Assembly (NCBI GenBank): GCA_964580575.1
Contig: CAZOLJ010000072.1
Coordinates: 1-23,175, forward strand
Direction: 5' to 3'
Origin: CAVPDE01 sp964580575
Lineage (GTDB): Bacteria; Desulfobacterota; DSM-4660; Desulfatiglandales; HGW-15
Length of the DNA stretch: 23,175 nt
Shown piece after piece: positions 1 to 7,412 of this stretch. A program made the position numbers and the translations under genes. The notes beneath the pieces were generated by a model. That model was not told the DNA's origin and ran no database searches. It worked only from the letters and a program-made list of their open reading frames with translations. Each line of letters opens with the position of its first letter. Position 1 is the stretch's first letter.

Positions 1-182
1 ACCTTGGACCAAGAGGATTTTTAGACGGTCTAAGCTGAACCAGAAATGGAACAGGCGATCACCTTTCAGTCATTATGGGAGTGGACTTGTCCGTTGTCGG
101 TTTATGAGGTCATGGGTAACACACCCCGCATTTTGTGACTTGATTTTGGTGATAAAAGGGTTACTTTAGAGATAATTCATGG
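1..182. other. Upstream flank, no assignable gene
   Basis: No gene can be supported here. One plus-strand frame is open from position 2 to a TAG at about 168, and another ends at a TAG at 22-24, so the 3' end of a gene that begins before the window is possible. The translations are not recognisable. The intrinsic terminator just downstream suggests that a plus-strand transcript ends in this flank. Confidence 0.3.
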
Positions 183-210
183 GAGCTCACTCTATGGGTG
201 GGCTCTTTTT
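183..210 (+). terminator. Intrinsic terminator
   Basis: An 8-bp stem (GAGCTCAC at 183-190 with GTGGGCTC at 198-205, one G-U pair) closes a 7-nt loop and is followed directly by five T residues. This is the classic Rho-independent arrangement on the plus strand. It would end a transcript entering from the left edge of the window. Confidence 0.65.
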
Positions 211-382
211 GTTCTTGAGGAAAGATCCGTTCACCAAAAATGGCATCCTGAAGTTTGGTGAAAAAATAGAAACAAGCCACGTCCAATCTAGGGAGCTTTG
301 AATAGAAAAGACGATAAACTTACAACCGCGGATTTCACTTGAAAGCTAGGAATCAGAATCGAATAAGTAATAGGAGAATATT
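211..382. other. Intergenic leader of the zinc-ribbon gene
   Basis: There is no open frame of note between the terminator and the first clear gene. The stretch is AT-rich and must contain the promoter of the gene at 383, but I see no convincing -35/-10 pair. A Shine-Dalgarno sequence (AGGAG at about 371-375) precedes the ATG at a normal distance. Confidence 0.4.
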
Positions 383-820
383 ATGACAAAGGATAAAGAC
401 AGGACACCCGTTGCTGAGAACGTGATGACAATGTGCACGAAATGCGAGATGGAACTTAACCACGTAGTTGTTGCGCACAACGCGGGGGGAATTGTCGAAA
501 GGGTAAAGTGTCATACCTGCGGAAGCGAGCACAAGTATCGTCCTGACAAGAAAAGGGCAACTAAGAGAAATTCTAAGAAGAGTATCAGCACCCAGGCAGT
601 GGATCTTAGGAAGACCTTTGAAGAGCTTGCTGAGAAGTTTAAGAAAAAGATGCCGTTGCCCTACAGTATGTCGGGATCATTTGAAAATGACGATGTGATC
701 GACCACAAGACCTTTGGCATGGGCATCGTGATAAGTGCTTCTCATGACAAAATGGAGGTCGTATTTTCCGATGAACCCCGCATCCTCGTTTGCAACAGGG
801 AAATCACAGCTTTGGCTTGA
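383..820 (+). CDS. Zinc-ribbon protein with C-terminal Tudor/SH3-like domain
   Basis: This is a 145-residue protein of unknown function. The N-terminal half carries two CxxC pairs (CTKC near residues 18-21 and CHTC near 43-46), spaced as in a zinc ribbon that could bind one Zn ion. A lysine/arginine-rich linker (about 53-66) and a short predicted helix follow. The last 45 residues (VIDHKTFGMGIVISA, then a strand with EVVFSD and LVCNR) resemble the small beta-barrel found at the C-terminus of UvrD-type helicases and in CarD-like proteins: a V-x-H-x-x-FG-x-G-x-V motif followed by a K-x-EV-x-F strand. A nucleic-acid or RNA-polymerase-associated role is plausible. The ATG is chosen because AGGAG lies just upstream. 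The neighbours are IF-1 and two small basic proteins, which fits a gene-expression role. No orthologue name can be assigned. Confidence 0.7.
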   Translation: MTKDKDRTPVAENVMTMCTKCEMELNHVVVAHNAGGIVERVKCHTCGSEHKYRPDKKRATKRNSKKSISTQAVDLRKTFEELAEKFKKKMPLPYSMSGSFENDDVIDHKTFGMGIVISASHDKMEVVFSDEPRILVCNREITALA

Positions 821-852
821 AGCCACCTCTGAGGTGTAGTGTTTTAAAGCGT

Positions 853-897
853 GGAGGTCGGCGCTTTACCCGCCAGAAGTTTGCCGGGTTTACCTCC
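853..897 (+). other. Nested hairpin downstream of the zinc-ribbon gene
   Basis: The outer stem GGAGGT (853-858) pairs with ACCTCC (892-897). An inner stem ACCCG (868-872) pairs with CGGGT (885-889). No T-tract follows directly; a run of T occurs about 17 nt later, near 914-920. It could be an RNA processing site, a weak terminator, or part of a structured leader of the next gene. I do not recognise a riboswitch class. Confidence 0.35.
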
Positions 898-922
898 CAG
901 AATGCCAGGCACTTGTTTTTTC

Positions 923-950
923 TTGACTCCCAAGGGCGGATTCGAATAAA
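923..950 (+). promoter_or_regulatory. Possible sigma-70 promoter before the infA terminator
   Basis: TTGACT (923-928) and AATAAA (945-950) are separated by 16 nt and match the sigma-70 consensus at 5/6 and 4/6 positions. If used, transcription would start near 957 and run straight into the terminator at 974-1014. That would make a short leader RNA with readthrough into infA. This is inferred from sequence only. Confidence 0.3.
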
Positions 951-973
951 GTGGTTTATTGCTTGTTACTTTA

Positions 974-1014
974 AGCGGAGATGCTTTGGGGAGATAGGCA
1001 CCTCCGCTTTTTTT
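974..1014 (+). terminator. Strong intrinsic terminator or attenuator upstream of infA
   Basis: The arm AGCGGAG-A-TGC (974-984) pairs with GCA-C-CTCCGCT (998-1008) with a single A/C mismatch, and a run of T (1008-1013) follows. It lies 67 nt before the IF-1 start codon. It either ends the zinc-ribbon transcript or, given the possible promoter just upstream, attenuates infA. Confidence 0.75.
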
Positions 1015-1080
1015 CAATTTTAGGCAGAGGCTCTCATTTTTCTTTTTGGCCGATCTTGGGGTGAAAAGATAAGGGCCAGA

Positions 1081-1299
1081 TTGAGTCGAAAGGATTTAAT
1101 TCAAATACCAGGTAAGGTCATAGAGGTGTTGGGCAGTGGAATCATGGAAGTTCATTGCGATAATGACGCCACTGTCACGGAAAGCCTTTTCGGGCGAATG
1201 AAAATGCACCATATCAAGGTGATGGCTGGAGACCAGGTCCATGCAAGCGTCTCACGATACGATCCATCCCATGGATTAATAACCTACCGCTCCAAGTGA
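1081..1299 (+). CDS. infA: Translation initiation factor IF-1, divergent paralogue
   Basis: This 72-residue protein has the full length and fold signature of IF-1, the OB-fold factor that binds the 30S A-site with IF-2 and IF-3. Family features visible are the opening K-D-x-I-x-x-x-G-x-V-x-E, the central G-R-M-x-x-x-x-I-x-V-x-x-GD, and the closing S-x-YDPSHGLITYR. It diverges from housekeeping IF-1 in the middle: ATVTESLFGRM replaces the usual VLAHISGKM segment, and HCDND replaces the usual ELENG. This suggests a second, lineage-specific copy. The start is TTG, fixed by alignment with the family N-terminus and by AAGGG a few bases upstream. A strong terminator and a possible promoter lie just before it, so readthrough control is possible. 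A role under cold or stress conditions is only inference. Confidence 0.88.
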   Translation: MSRKDLIQIPGKVIEVLGSGIMEVHCDNDATVTESLFGRMKMHHIKVMAGDQVHASVSRYDPSHGLITYRSK

Positions 1300-1468
1300 T
1301 AAACAGACGGAAAATCTGATTCGGGAAGTTTGAGCTAGCCCTTAGTCAATTGCATGTGAATAGTGCAATGACGTTGGAGTTCATTATCCTACTTTGATTT
1401 GATGGGCAGCAATCGCAACTCAAAAATCAAAAACCATAAAACACACTAAAGAGAAAAAGGAACTAATC

Positions 1469-1630
1469 GTGGAAGACAATAAACGAAATCAATTAGATGC
1501 GAAACTGAAGGAGATGATCAGACACTTTGATCAGGCTGAAGCTAAACGAAAGGAATCGATAACACAATTTGGTACCGGTAATGCCATTCGTCGCAGGGAA
1601 GGTCAAAAAGCCAAACGTTTTTATGTCTGA
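1469..1630 (+). CDS. Small basic protein, 53 aa, unknown function
   Basis: A GTG-initiated frame of 53 residues. It is preceded by GAGAAAAAGGA, which gives a good Shine-Dalgarno about 8 nt from the start. The product begins with a charged, probably helical segment (residues 3-29, rich in K, R, E, Q) and ends with a basic stretch, FGTGNAIRRREGQKAKRF. No membrane segment, signal peptide or cysteine is seen. The G-x-G-x-x-IRRR-x-G-Q motif looks like that of small conserved RNA- or ribosome-binding proteins, but I cannot name a family. It lies between the IF-1 paralogue and the Rho-N-like gene on the same strand, so it may belong to the same small information-processing cluster. Confidence 0.55.
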   Translation: MEDNKRNQLDAKLKEMIRHFDQAEAKRKESITQFGTGNAIRRREGQKAKRFYV

Positions 1631-1794
1631 AATAAGGGAAGGGGTGCGTGAAGGAGTTCCTTTTCCGGACTCGGACTATGCTGGATTCGGCCTTGCGTGC
1701 TAAAGCAAGACACCACGGGATATCGAATTTGGGAGAAACAAGGCTTGTGAGATGGAAAAGAATTGCCGGTCAATCAAAGGTTGGAAAGGACAAA

Positions 1795-1947
1795 ATGAAC
1801 TTCAGCGAGCTAAGGAAGATGGCGAAGCGCATGGGCATAAACACTTATCGGGTGAAAAAGCCGGATATTATTTGCTCTATCCAACGGGCGGAAAACAACA
1901 TTCAGTGCTTTGGCACGCAGAGGGTTATTCTTATGGATAGAAGTTGA
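1795..1947 (+). CDS. Rho-N/SAP-like small protein, probably C-terminally truncated
   Basis: This 50-residue protein begins MNFSELRKMAKRMGINTYRV, the helix-extended loop-helix pattern of the Rho N-terminal/SAP-like fold, followed by KKPDIICSIQRAENN-x-x-CFGT. Small proteins of this kind are common in deltaproteobacteria and are thought to bind nucleic acid. From memory they usually continue after the C-F-G-T segment with a CG...CLWR-x-DC cysteine tail. Here the frame instead ends RVILMDRS and stops. The ATG at 1795 is preferred over an upstream in-frame GTG at 1648 because GGAAAGGA lies directly before it and it matches the family N-terminus. The last 17 bp overlap the convergent 3' end of the cohesin gene, so the tail may have been lost when that block arrived. 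Confidence 0.65.
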   Translation: MNFSELRKMAKRMGINTYRVKKPDIICSIQRAENNIQCFGTQRVILMDRS

Positions 1948-3631
1948 TGAGTTTCATGTCTTCAGGAACAACGCCGTTGAGCAACTGCCAGCCGTTCGTC
2001 TCGTCGAAATACCACAGACCATAGCCAGGGAAGGAGACCACCAACTTTTCCACTCCGTCATTGTCAATGTCCACCGCCACTATCTGGCCAGGATCTGCTT
2101 CATTCCTCAATTGCCACCCCCCTTCTTGGCTCCACACCCAAAGCCCATAGGTGGCTCCAAAATCGACGGCAATCCGGTTCCCCTGACGAATCATGGCTTC
2201 AGGGATCTCCGTGTTGATCCGATCCCATGCCCCATGCTCAGGCTCATAAGTGTAAAGACCATACCCAGGGAAAGAGATCACCAGCTCATCGTTACTGTCC
2301 CTGTCAATGTCCATCGCGATGATCTGGTCGGGCATCACCGTGTTGATCGGCGGCTCCTGCCACGTCCCACTCGCCGGCTCGTAGATATAAAGACCCCAGC
2401 CAACAAAAGAGACCACCAGTTCATCTTTTCCGTCTCCGTCAATGTCTGCCGCCACAATCTGGTCTGGATCCTCAGTATTCAAAGGCACCCAACCGTCGGA
2501 GATGTTGTAAGACCACAGCCCATAGGCCGCCCCAAAGTCGCAGACTACCCCCTCGCTATAGCGAACCATGGCATCGGGTATCACGTCGTTGATCTTCGCT
2601 GACCAGCCTCCGGGGTCATCATAGTAGTACAATCCATACCCGGCGAAGCCTGAGACCAGCTCGTCCTTGGCGTCCGCGTCAATGTCAGCAGCGATCATCT
2701 TGTCCGGCTCAACCTCGTTGATCGATTGCCAGTCGTTGGCTGCATCTTTTTTGTAGAGGCCGTAGCCTGGGAAGGCGGCGACCAGTTCATCCGTGCCGTT
2801 CCCATTGAGGTCTAACGTCACCATTTGCGACAGACCAACCGTGTTCCACTGTTTCCAACCTCCAGCCTGGTCGTACTGATACAAACCATAGGCTGGGCCG
2901 AAGTCCAGCACCAGTTCATCAGCAATAGCGGCCTTGGCAGCGAGCTGCAAAATTGCGAGCGACTCCGTTTGGTCGCCCAACAAAACGGGAAAATCATCGC
3001 TCAAATCACCGCCGAAGCCGGAATCGCTATTCGCCAGAGCACCGACGAGAACTGGCACTTTGCCCTTGGTATCGCCTGCATCGTAGACCCCATTGCTGTT
3101 TGCATCGGTGCCATACCCTGCGGCGGGATTGAACAGCTCTGTTTGCGTCAGTTCCAGACTGAAGCGGCCGAGAGCCGCATTCTGCTTGACCTTTAGCTTA
3201 ACAGTGAAAAGCGTAGTAGCCCCAGCGCCATCCTTTGCGCCTCCATCATTTGTATCAATTTCAGCACCTGCGAAATAGATCTTTCCGGCCTCAGCCGAGT
3301 TTTCCCGGTGGGTAGGAGTGCTGTTCTGAGTAAAAGGGAATGCCGAGGTGATGTCACTACTGTGGACTGGCAATCCATCGGAATTTGTAGCAGGGGGTGA
3401 TAGAACGGTGGCAGGATAATTGAGCGTGAAAGCACACCCTGCCACACCTTCAGCATTGTTTAAATTGATGCGCAGAAACACGTCTTCGCCTTTGGCGAAC
3501 TGGGTCTTGACATTGCCACCAGCGTCTGTCGCCTCCAGCAATAGGGTGTACTGGGCGAAGGCCGGAAAGGCCAATCCCGCGACCACAAAAAGGACCACCA
3601 ACACCCATATGAGTAGACTTTTCTGCTTCAT
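1931..3631 (-). CDS. Secreted cohesin domain plus eight-repeat FG-GAP-like propeller protein
   Basis: 566 residues. A Sec signal peptide covers residues 1-26 (hydrophobic core, then AFPAFA). Residues about 28-170 look like a cohesin domain: VFLRINLNNAEGVAGCAFTL, a Y-x-x-x-V-L strand, and a closing FTVKLKVK strand. This is the receptor half of cohesin-dockerin pairing. A D-A-N-S-N-G-x-Y-D-A-G-D loop (176-187) could bind calcium. Residues about 242-566 are eight repeats of 37-45 residues with the core G-Y-G-L-Y/W. Most are linked by D-I-D-x-D-x-x-D-E-L, the calcium-binding hallmark of FG-GAP/VCBS propeller blades. The repeats show a three-unit superperiod. GGGAGGAG precedes the ATG. It is the last gene of the minus-strand block. 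A surface or periplasmic scaffold displaying a propeller is likely; the propeller ligand is unknown. Confidence 0.8.
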   Translation of the reverse strand: MKQKSLLIWVLVVLFVVAGLAFPAFAQYTLLLEATDAGGNVKTQFAKGEDVFLRINLNNAEGVAGCAFTLNYPATVLSPPATNSDGLPVHSSDITSAFPFTQNSTPTHRENSAEAGKIYFAGAEIDTNDGGAKDGAGATTLFTVKLKVKQNAALGRFSLELTQTELFNPAAGYGTDANSNGVYDAGDTKGKVPVLVGALANSDSGFGGDLSDDFPVLLGDQTESLAILQLAAKAAIADELVLDFGPAYGLYQYDQAGGWKQWNTVGLSQMVTLDLNGNGTDELVAAFPGYGLYKKDAANDWQSINEVEPDKMIAADIDADAKDELVSGFAGYGLYYYDDPGGWSAKINDVIPDAMVRYSEGVVCDFGAAYGLWSYNISDGWVPLNTEDPDQIVAADIDGDGKDELVVSFVGWGLYIYEPASGTWQEPPINTVMPDQIIAMDIDRDSNDELVISFPGYGLYTYEPEHGAWDRINTEIPEAMIRQGNRIAVDFGATYGLWVWSQEGGWQLRNEADPGQIVAVDIDNDGVEKLVVSFPGYGLWYFDETNGWQLLNGVVPEDMKLINFYP

Positions 3632-3708
3632 AATACTCCTCCCAAAGTCTCGGGGCTGTTCCCATTCCTTCTTGGTTTGCTATTGCATGAAATGCCTGAC
3701 GGTCTGGG

Positions 3709-4146
3709 TCAAGCAGCACTCGCCGTGAAGCAAGAACAAGGCCTCTCTGGAGGAGGTGTGGGCGGCTCTAGCGAAAGGGATTCGCAGAGAAAGCCATTTT
3801 CGGAAATAGAAAAGGGATTTTCCACGTCACAGGGTGTGTCGACTGATGAAGCAAGATAGAAGCCATTCGAAGTGAGTGATGTGGGTTTTGATTTTGTCTC
3901 ATTCACAGGCCGGATGTTTCTTTTCAGGCCTGCTACGTGATGCAATACGGTGATGACTGTCTCTGCCTGTAATAAGAAAGCCCCTGGTTCTTCGGCGGTC
4001 CGCACCAGATCCCTGACGCAGAGAATGGCATCCTCCAAATCCACGCGCTTATCTTGATTAGCGTCTTCGCGCCCTGTCAGGGGTAGCCCTGAAAAGAGTA
4101 AACCCAGGACAAGAAGCGCTGAAAGGATGTGTCTTGCGGTCTGCAT
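3709..4146 (-). CDS. Small secreted protein with a half dockerin
   Basis: 145 residues. A signal peptide (residues 1 to about 25, hydrophobic ILSALLVLGLLFSGL) is followed by EDANQDKRVDLEDAILCVRDL (given here as two parts: EDANQDKRVDL, then EDAILCVRDL). This is a complete first dockerin loop with D-x-N-x-D-x-x-V-x-x-x-D spacing. The second half (residues about 58-75, ETVITVLHHVAGL) keeps the helix but has lost the calcium-binding acidic residues. The remaining 70 residues are low in recognisable domains and end in a proline- and cysteine-containing tail (EPPTPPPERPCSCF). GAGGG lies a few bases before the ATG. It sits between two cohesin genes in the same orientation, so it may be a capping or competing dockerin for them. 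The function is not known; a decaying pseudogene is an alternative. Confidence 0.6.
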   Translation of the reverse strand: MQTARHILSALLVLGLLFSGLPLTGREDANQDKRVDLEDAILCVRDLVRTAEEPGAFLLQAETVITVLHHVAGLKRNIRPVNETKSKPTSLTSNGFYLASSVDTPCDVENPFSISENGFLCESLSLEPPTPPPERPCSCFTASAA

Positions 4147-4362
4147 AGGCCCTCTAGGTAAAGAGGTTGAGAGCTTGATTCGATATTAACGCGTCTTGCA
4201 CAAGCTGTCGTTTAAATCAATAGACACAAATCTTACAAAGGACTGGCACATGTTAGAAAAAGTACTTGATATTACACGAAACACCCTGAACAACATGACT
4301 TTTGCGTGGAAGAAACCCCCCATTCAGCGGAAGACAATTACACACTCAAAGCCAGATAGCCA
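4147..4362. other. Intergenic region within the minus-strand block
   Basis: This 216-bp gap between the cohesin gene and the half-dockerin gene is AT-rich compared with its neighbours. It contains no believable gene or clear terminator. An internal minus-strand promoter is possible but no convincing hexamer pair was found. Confidence 0.4.
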
Positions 4363-4842
4363 TCAAGGCAAAATGGTTATGGGACTAGCTGCAACGGCAT
4401 ATTTGATTTCCTTCAACTGATCACTCATCAACTGCGCTTCCGTGATGGCAATCTTCGTAACATGGTTGCCTTTTAGCCAGGGCTTCACATCAAAGGTGAA
4501 GGTGAATATGGGAACATTTTTTCCTTTGATTCCTCGCGCACCGGCCATGACCACGATAAGCTGTCCCGGCTTTTTGTCATTCACAACATGCATCAGCGTG
4601 TCCGTTTGTTTTGTTTTCGTCCCTTTCCTGAACACGAGGATTCCCGCATCATAGGACATGACAAGCTTAACACCGGCTAGATTTTCGACTTCGTCAATGA
4701 TGATGGGGACCTCAATCGTCTGGTTCGGCCGGATCGTTATTGGATAAATTCGGATTTCAGTCGCACCAATTGAGCCCAGCCAGGAAAGAGAAATAAAGAG
4801 GAATAGAATCAAGACGATTTGCCACTTCGAACGCTTTTTCAT
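4363..4842 (-). CDS. Stand-alone secreted cohesin-domain protein
   Basis: 159 residues with a signal peptide (KWQIVLILFLFISLSWLGSIGA, cleavage near residue 27) followed by one beta-rich domain of about 130 residues. The pattern matches cohesins: an opening strand, N-Q-T-I-E-V-P-I-I-I, then N-L-A-G-V-K-L-V-M-S-Y-D-A-G-I-L-V-F, and a final I-F-T-F-T-F-D-V strand with a hydrophobic C-terminus. It has no sortase motif, SLH domain or membrane anchor, so it would be released or held by partners. It lies 63 bp after the dockerin protease gene in transcription order. That makes the protease dockerin its most obvious ligand, by inference. GGAG lies very close to the ATG and AGGAG a little further upstream. 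Confidence 0.75.
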   Translation of the reverse strand: MKKRSKWQIVLILFLFISLSWLGSIGATEIRIYPITIRPNQTIEVPIIIDEVENLAGVKLVMSYDAGILVFRKGTKTKQTDTLMHVVNDKKPGQLIVVMAGARGIKGKNVPIFTFTFDVKPWLKGNHVTKIAITEAQLMSDQLKEIKYAVAASPITILP

Positions 4843-4905
4843 CTACTCCGCTTCTCCTAACAAAGCCCAGCTAGGGATGACTGACTGATTATTATCAAGA
4901 GGTCC

Positions 4906-7371
4906 CTACCTCAGACCAGATAGCTCTTGCAGGATATGGATTGCCTCTTGCATCCCGACTTTATTGTCCCCATCGACATCCGCCCCGGAGGACGCATAAT
5001 CGTTTCGAATCAGACTCGTTATTTCCTGTCCCGAGAGAACTTTCAGTGCAATGATGAGATCCGTTAGGTCAACGCTATTGTCATTGTTAATATCGCCCTT
5101 CTTACCCCCCGGTAACGAGGATAGAGAGAAATTCAAGTTAGTCGTGCCCAGTGGATTGACCTTTGTACCGGAACTGCTTTGAGGAACAAATCCTTGAGCC
5201 TGAGCAGTGACCGTATAAGTCCCGGCAGGCAACCACATGAGGTAATATCCCTCCGGGGTTGTTATAGCCGTACCGTCCGGGTTGGTTATATCCGGGCTAT
5301 TCACGATGTTCGATCTCAGGAAGGCTCCACTAACACCCACATCCAGCGCATCCGAGATCTTGCCTTTTAAAAAACCCGGCGCCTCCGGCAGGCTAAAGAA
5401 CGGGTAATCAACTCGAAGATCATAGCCCGTATCCGAACCAAAATCCGTATCCGTAAAATATTCTCTGACCATGACGTAATAGATTCCATCTGCTGGACAA
5501 TCCCACGTAATCAACTCATCTCCCCCGTAAAATCCGTTGTCCCCTTCAAAGTGCGGTGGGTCCGGATTCGTCAATCGGGTAATGGCGTCCCGATCATAAA
5601 GTACGACAACCGCGTCGCACCACGATTGCAAATTCAACACCTTAATCAGATAACGCCTCCCGGCCACAGCGTAAAATTTCACCCAATCTTGATCACCTGG
5701 ATCGTGAAAATTGTGCCTCTGGGTTTCATCGTCCTCCACATGGATCACGGACGCACTGAGATGGTTATCATCATCCTCAAACCGATCCGGACCTAACTCC
5801 TGAGTCAGGGCAGTCTGTTTCGGCAGCGAATAAATGCCCTCTGTATCCTTGACAAAGAACGTGATCCGGTAGGTTCCCCATTGATTGAAGTTTTCGTAGA
5901 TCCCCTCATACACGCCGTCCTGATTCAGATCTTCAAGCTCTACCGTGGGCAGATCGATCACAGGCTCATCCGATAATCCCGAATCATAATCCGGAGGGGT
6001 GATTACGGCACACACCCGGGCAACGGCTTTCAACGAATCGATGTTTCCAGCCCTCAGCACGGCAGAGGTCTGATCGGTCCGCTCTAGCGTAACCAATCCG
6101 ATGCTGGGGGGTAGGGAAGCCGCTGTCCGGCCCCGACCGATGATAACGTTATTGGCCGGATTCAGGTCTTCTGTTTCATTCCCGGTTCCATTGCCGTTGG
6201 CATCCAAGAGGGCGGTCTGATACTCTCCCATCGTGTCCCCAGCCTTGACATAAGAAGCGTATAGATTGGCTTTCAGATAGACAGATGCCCAGAATTGATA
6301 GGAAAAGGAAAGGTGGCCGTTCAACATGAACCACGCCCTTTGACCCGCTCCAGTACTGGTGATGATGATCCGTTCCTTGCCTGCCGGGGGGGTGAGTTTT
6401 GAGACAAAGCTTCCTGAACTGCAGGCATCATAGATAAACATCACGTTCCCCAGCATGGTTCCCTGTAATTCGTCCAACCAAGCGTCAAGGGTCTCAACGT
6501 CGATCTTTTCTATTGGCCTTTTCGTGCCGTTCAGCGTGAAGGTCTCGCTTCCTCCATGATCAGTCATATAAATCAGCACTTCATTGGCATCCTTGGCCCA
6601 CACGTTTATCGCATAAGACAGGTTTGCAGTCGTGGCTTCGTCATCGATGTCGTTATTGAGACCATCACCGTCAACATCGACATCCGTTTTGGGGCTTAGG
6701 TAATAAATGCTGTCCCTTGTGTACCCCTGAGATAAAAGGGACTTATACGCAAGATTAGCGCACGCCTGGGTCGACTCCCAGAGGGAGTTCCCCGCATAGG
6801 GGCCGCCGCCGGCAACGATAATTGCCTTTTTCTGCCTTTTTGCTTCGTATTCCGCAGCAGTTAGAAAAGTGACTGCACCTGACATTTCATCGCTTTGCGT
6901 CCCATTGAAGACTCTCACTGCATAATGGCCGGCAATTTGAGGGCTTGGGAGTGTGACAAAAATGGTTGTGGGGCTATTTACGGTGACTGGGGTGACATCA
7001 TAAGCATAACCCGGCGTATTGCCTGATCCGCTGACCTGAAAACTCTCGGGATTGCTGATGTCGATCACCTGGAGGCCCCTGCTATAATCCGCTACATAGG
7101 CCCTGTCGTCCACGACCGTCACACTCCAAGCCTCACCCGGTATATCGACCGATCCGAGGATCGGCTTTCTGGCAACTACCTCCAGGGACATGGAGACCTT
7201 GGTGTTGCCGTCAAAACCGGCACCTCTTATCGTCACTTGCAAACCCTGACCCATCACTCCAAGAGCGGGATAAACAGATTCGAGTTGTAACTGAGCGAAC
7301 ACCTCAGAAGCCGTGAGCAAGAGGCTGAGCAGCATCATGATTGTGATCTTAGGCTTGATATGGAATGGCAT
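4906..7371 (-). CDS. Secreted caspase-fold (C13/legumain-like) protease with PPC domain and dockerin
   Basis: 821 residues. The signal peptide is residues 1-26. An IPT/TIG domain (about 30-62, closing at about 132-170) is interrupted by one LVIVD-like repeat (about 70-108, AYVADYSRGLQVIDISNP). Residues about 180-415 form a caspase-like fold of the C13 type. The probable catalytic His272 lies in TDHGGSE and Cys317 in YDACSSGSF. A D-rich loop (230-247, D-V-D-V-D-G-D-G) may bind calcium. Then come a linker beta domain (420-525), a PPC domain (about 527-655), a carboxypeptidase-regulatory-like domain (about 665-750) and a full dockerin (758-821). The two dockerin loops are D-I-N-N-D-N-S-V-D and D-V-D-G-D-N-K-V-G. 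GAGGG precedes the ATG by 8 nt. The dockerin implies docking onto the cohesins encoded next to it. Activity is predicted from intact dyad residues only. Confidence 0.85.
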   Translation of the reverse strand: MPFHIKPKITIMMLLSLLLTASEVFAQLQLESVYPALGVMGQGLQVTIRGAGFDGNTKVSMSLEVVARKPILGSVDIPGEAWSVTVVDDRAYVADYSRGLQVIDISNPESFQVSGSGNTPGYAYDVTPVTVNSPTTIFVTLPSPQIAGHYAVRVFNGTQSDEMSGAVTFLTAAEYEAKRQKKAIIVAGGGPYAGNSLWESTQACANLAYKSLLSQGYTRDSIYYLSPKTDVDVDGDGLNNDIDDEATTANLSYAINVWAKDANEVLIYMTDHGGSETFTLNGTKRPIEKIDVETLDAWLDELQGTMLGNVMFIYDACSSGSFVSKLTPPAGKERIIITSTGAGQRAWFMLNGHLSFSYQFWASVYLKANLYASYVKAGDTMGEYQTALLDANGNGTGNETEDLNPANNVIIGRGRTAASLPPSIGLVTLERTDQTSAVLRAGNIDSLKAVARVCAVITPPDYDSGLSDEPVIDLPTVELEDLNQDGVYEGIYENFNQWGTYRITFFVKDTEGIYSLPKQTALTQELGPDRFEDDDNHLSASVIHVEDDETQRHNFHDPGDQDWVKFYAVAGRRYLIKVLNLQSWCDAVVVLYDRDAITRLTNPDPPHFEGDNGFYGGDELITWDCPADGIYYVMVREYFTDTDFGSDTGYDLRVDYPFFSLPEAPGFLKGKISDALDVGVSGAFLRSNIVNSPDITNPDGTAITTPEGYYLMWLPAGTYTVTAQAQGFVPQSSSGTKVNPLGTTNLNFSLSSLPGGKKGDINNDNSVDLTDLIIALKVLSGQEITSLIRNDYASSGADVDGDNKVGMQEAIHILQELSGLR

Positions 7372-7412
7372 CGGTATTGCCCTCTTCAGTCCAGGCCGAC
7401 CAATCTAGATCC

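Noticed and set aside
1910..2602. A 230-codon plus-strand open frame opposite the FG-GAP repeats
   Set aside because: Its repetitive sequence simply mirrors the repeats of the real minus-strand gene.
4872..4908. Inverted repeat TAGGGA/TCCCTA between the protease and cohesin genes
   Set aside because: Only 6 bp long with a 25-nt loop and no T-tract; too weak to call a terminator or operator.
1931..7371. A cellulosome-type gene cluster
   Set aside because: Cohesins and dockerins are present, but no glycoside hydrolase, carbohydrate-binding module, SLH anchor or multi-cohesin scaffoldin is seen.
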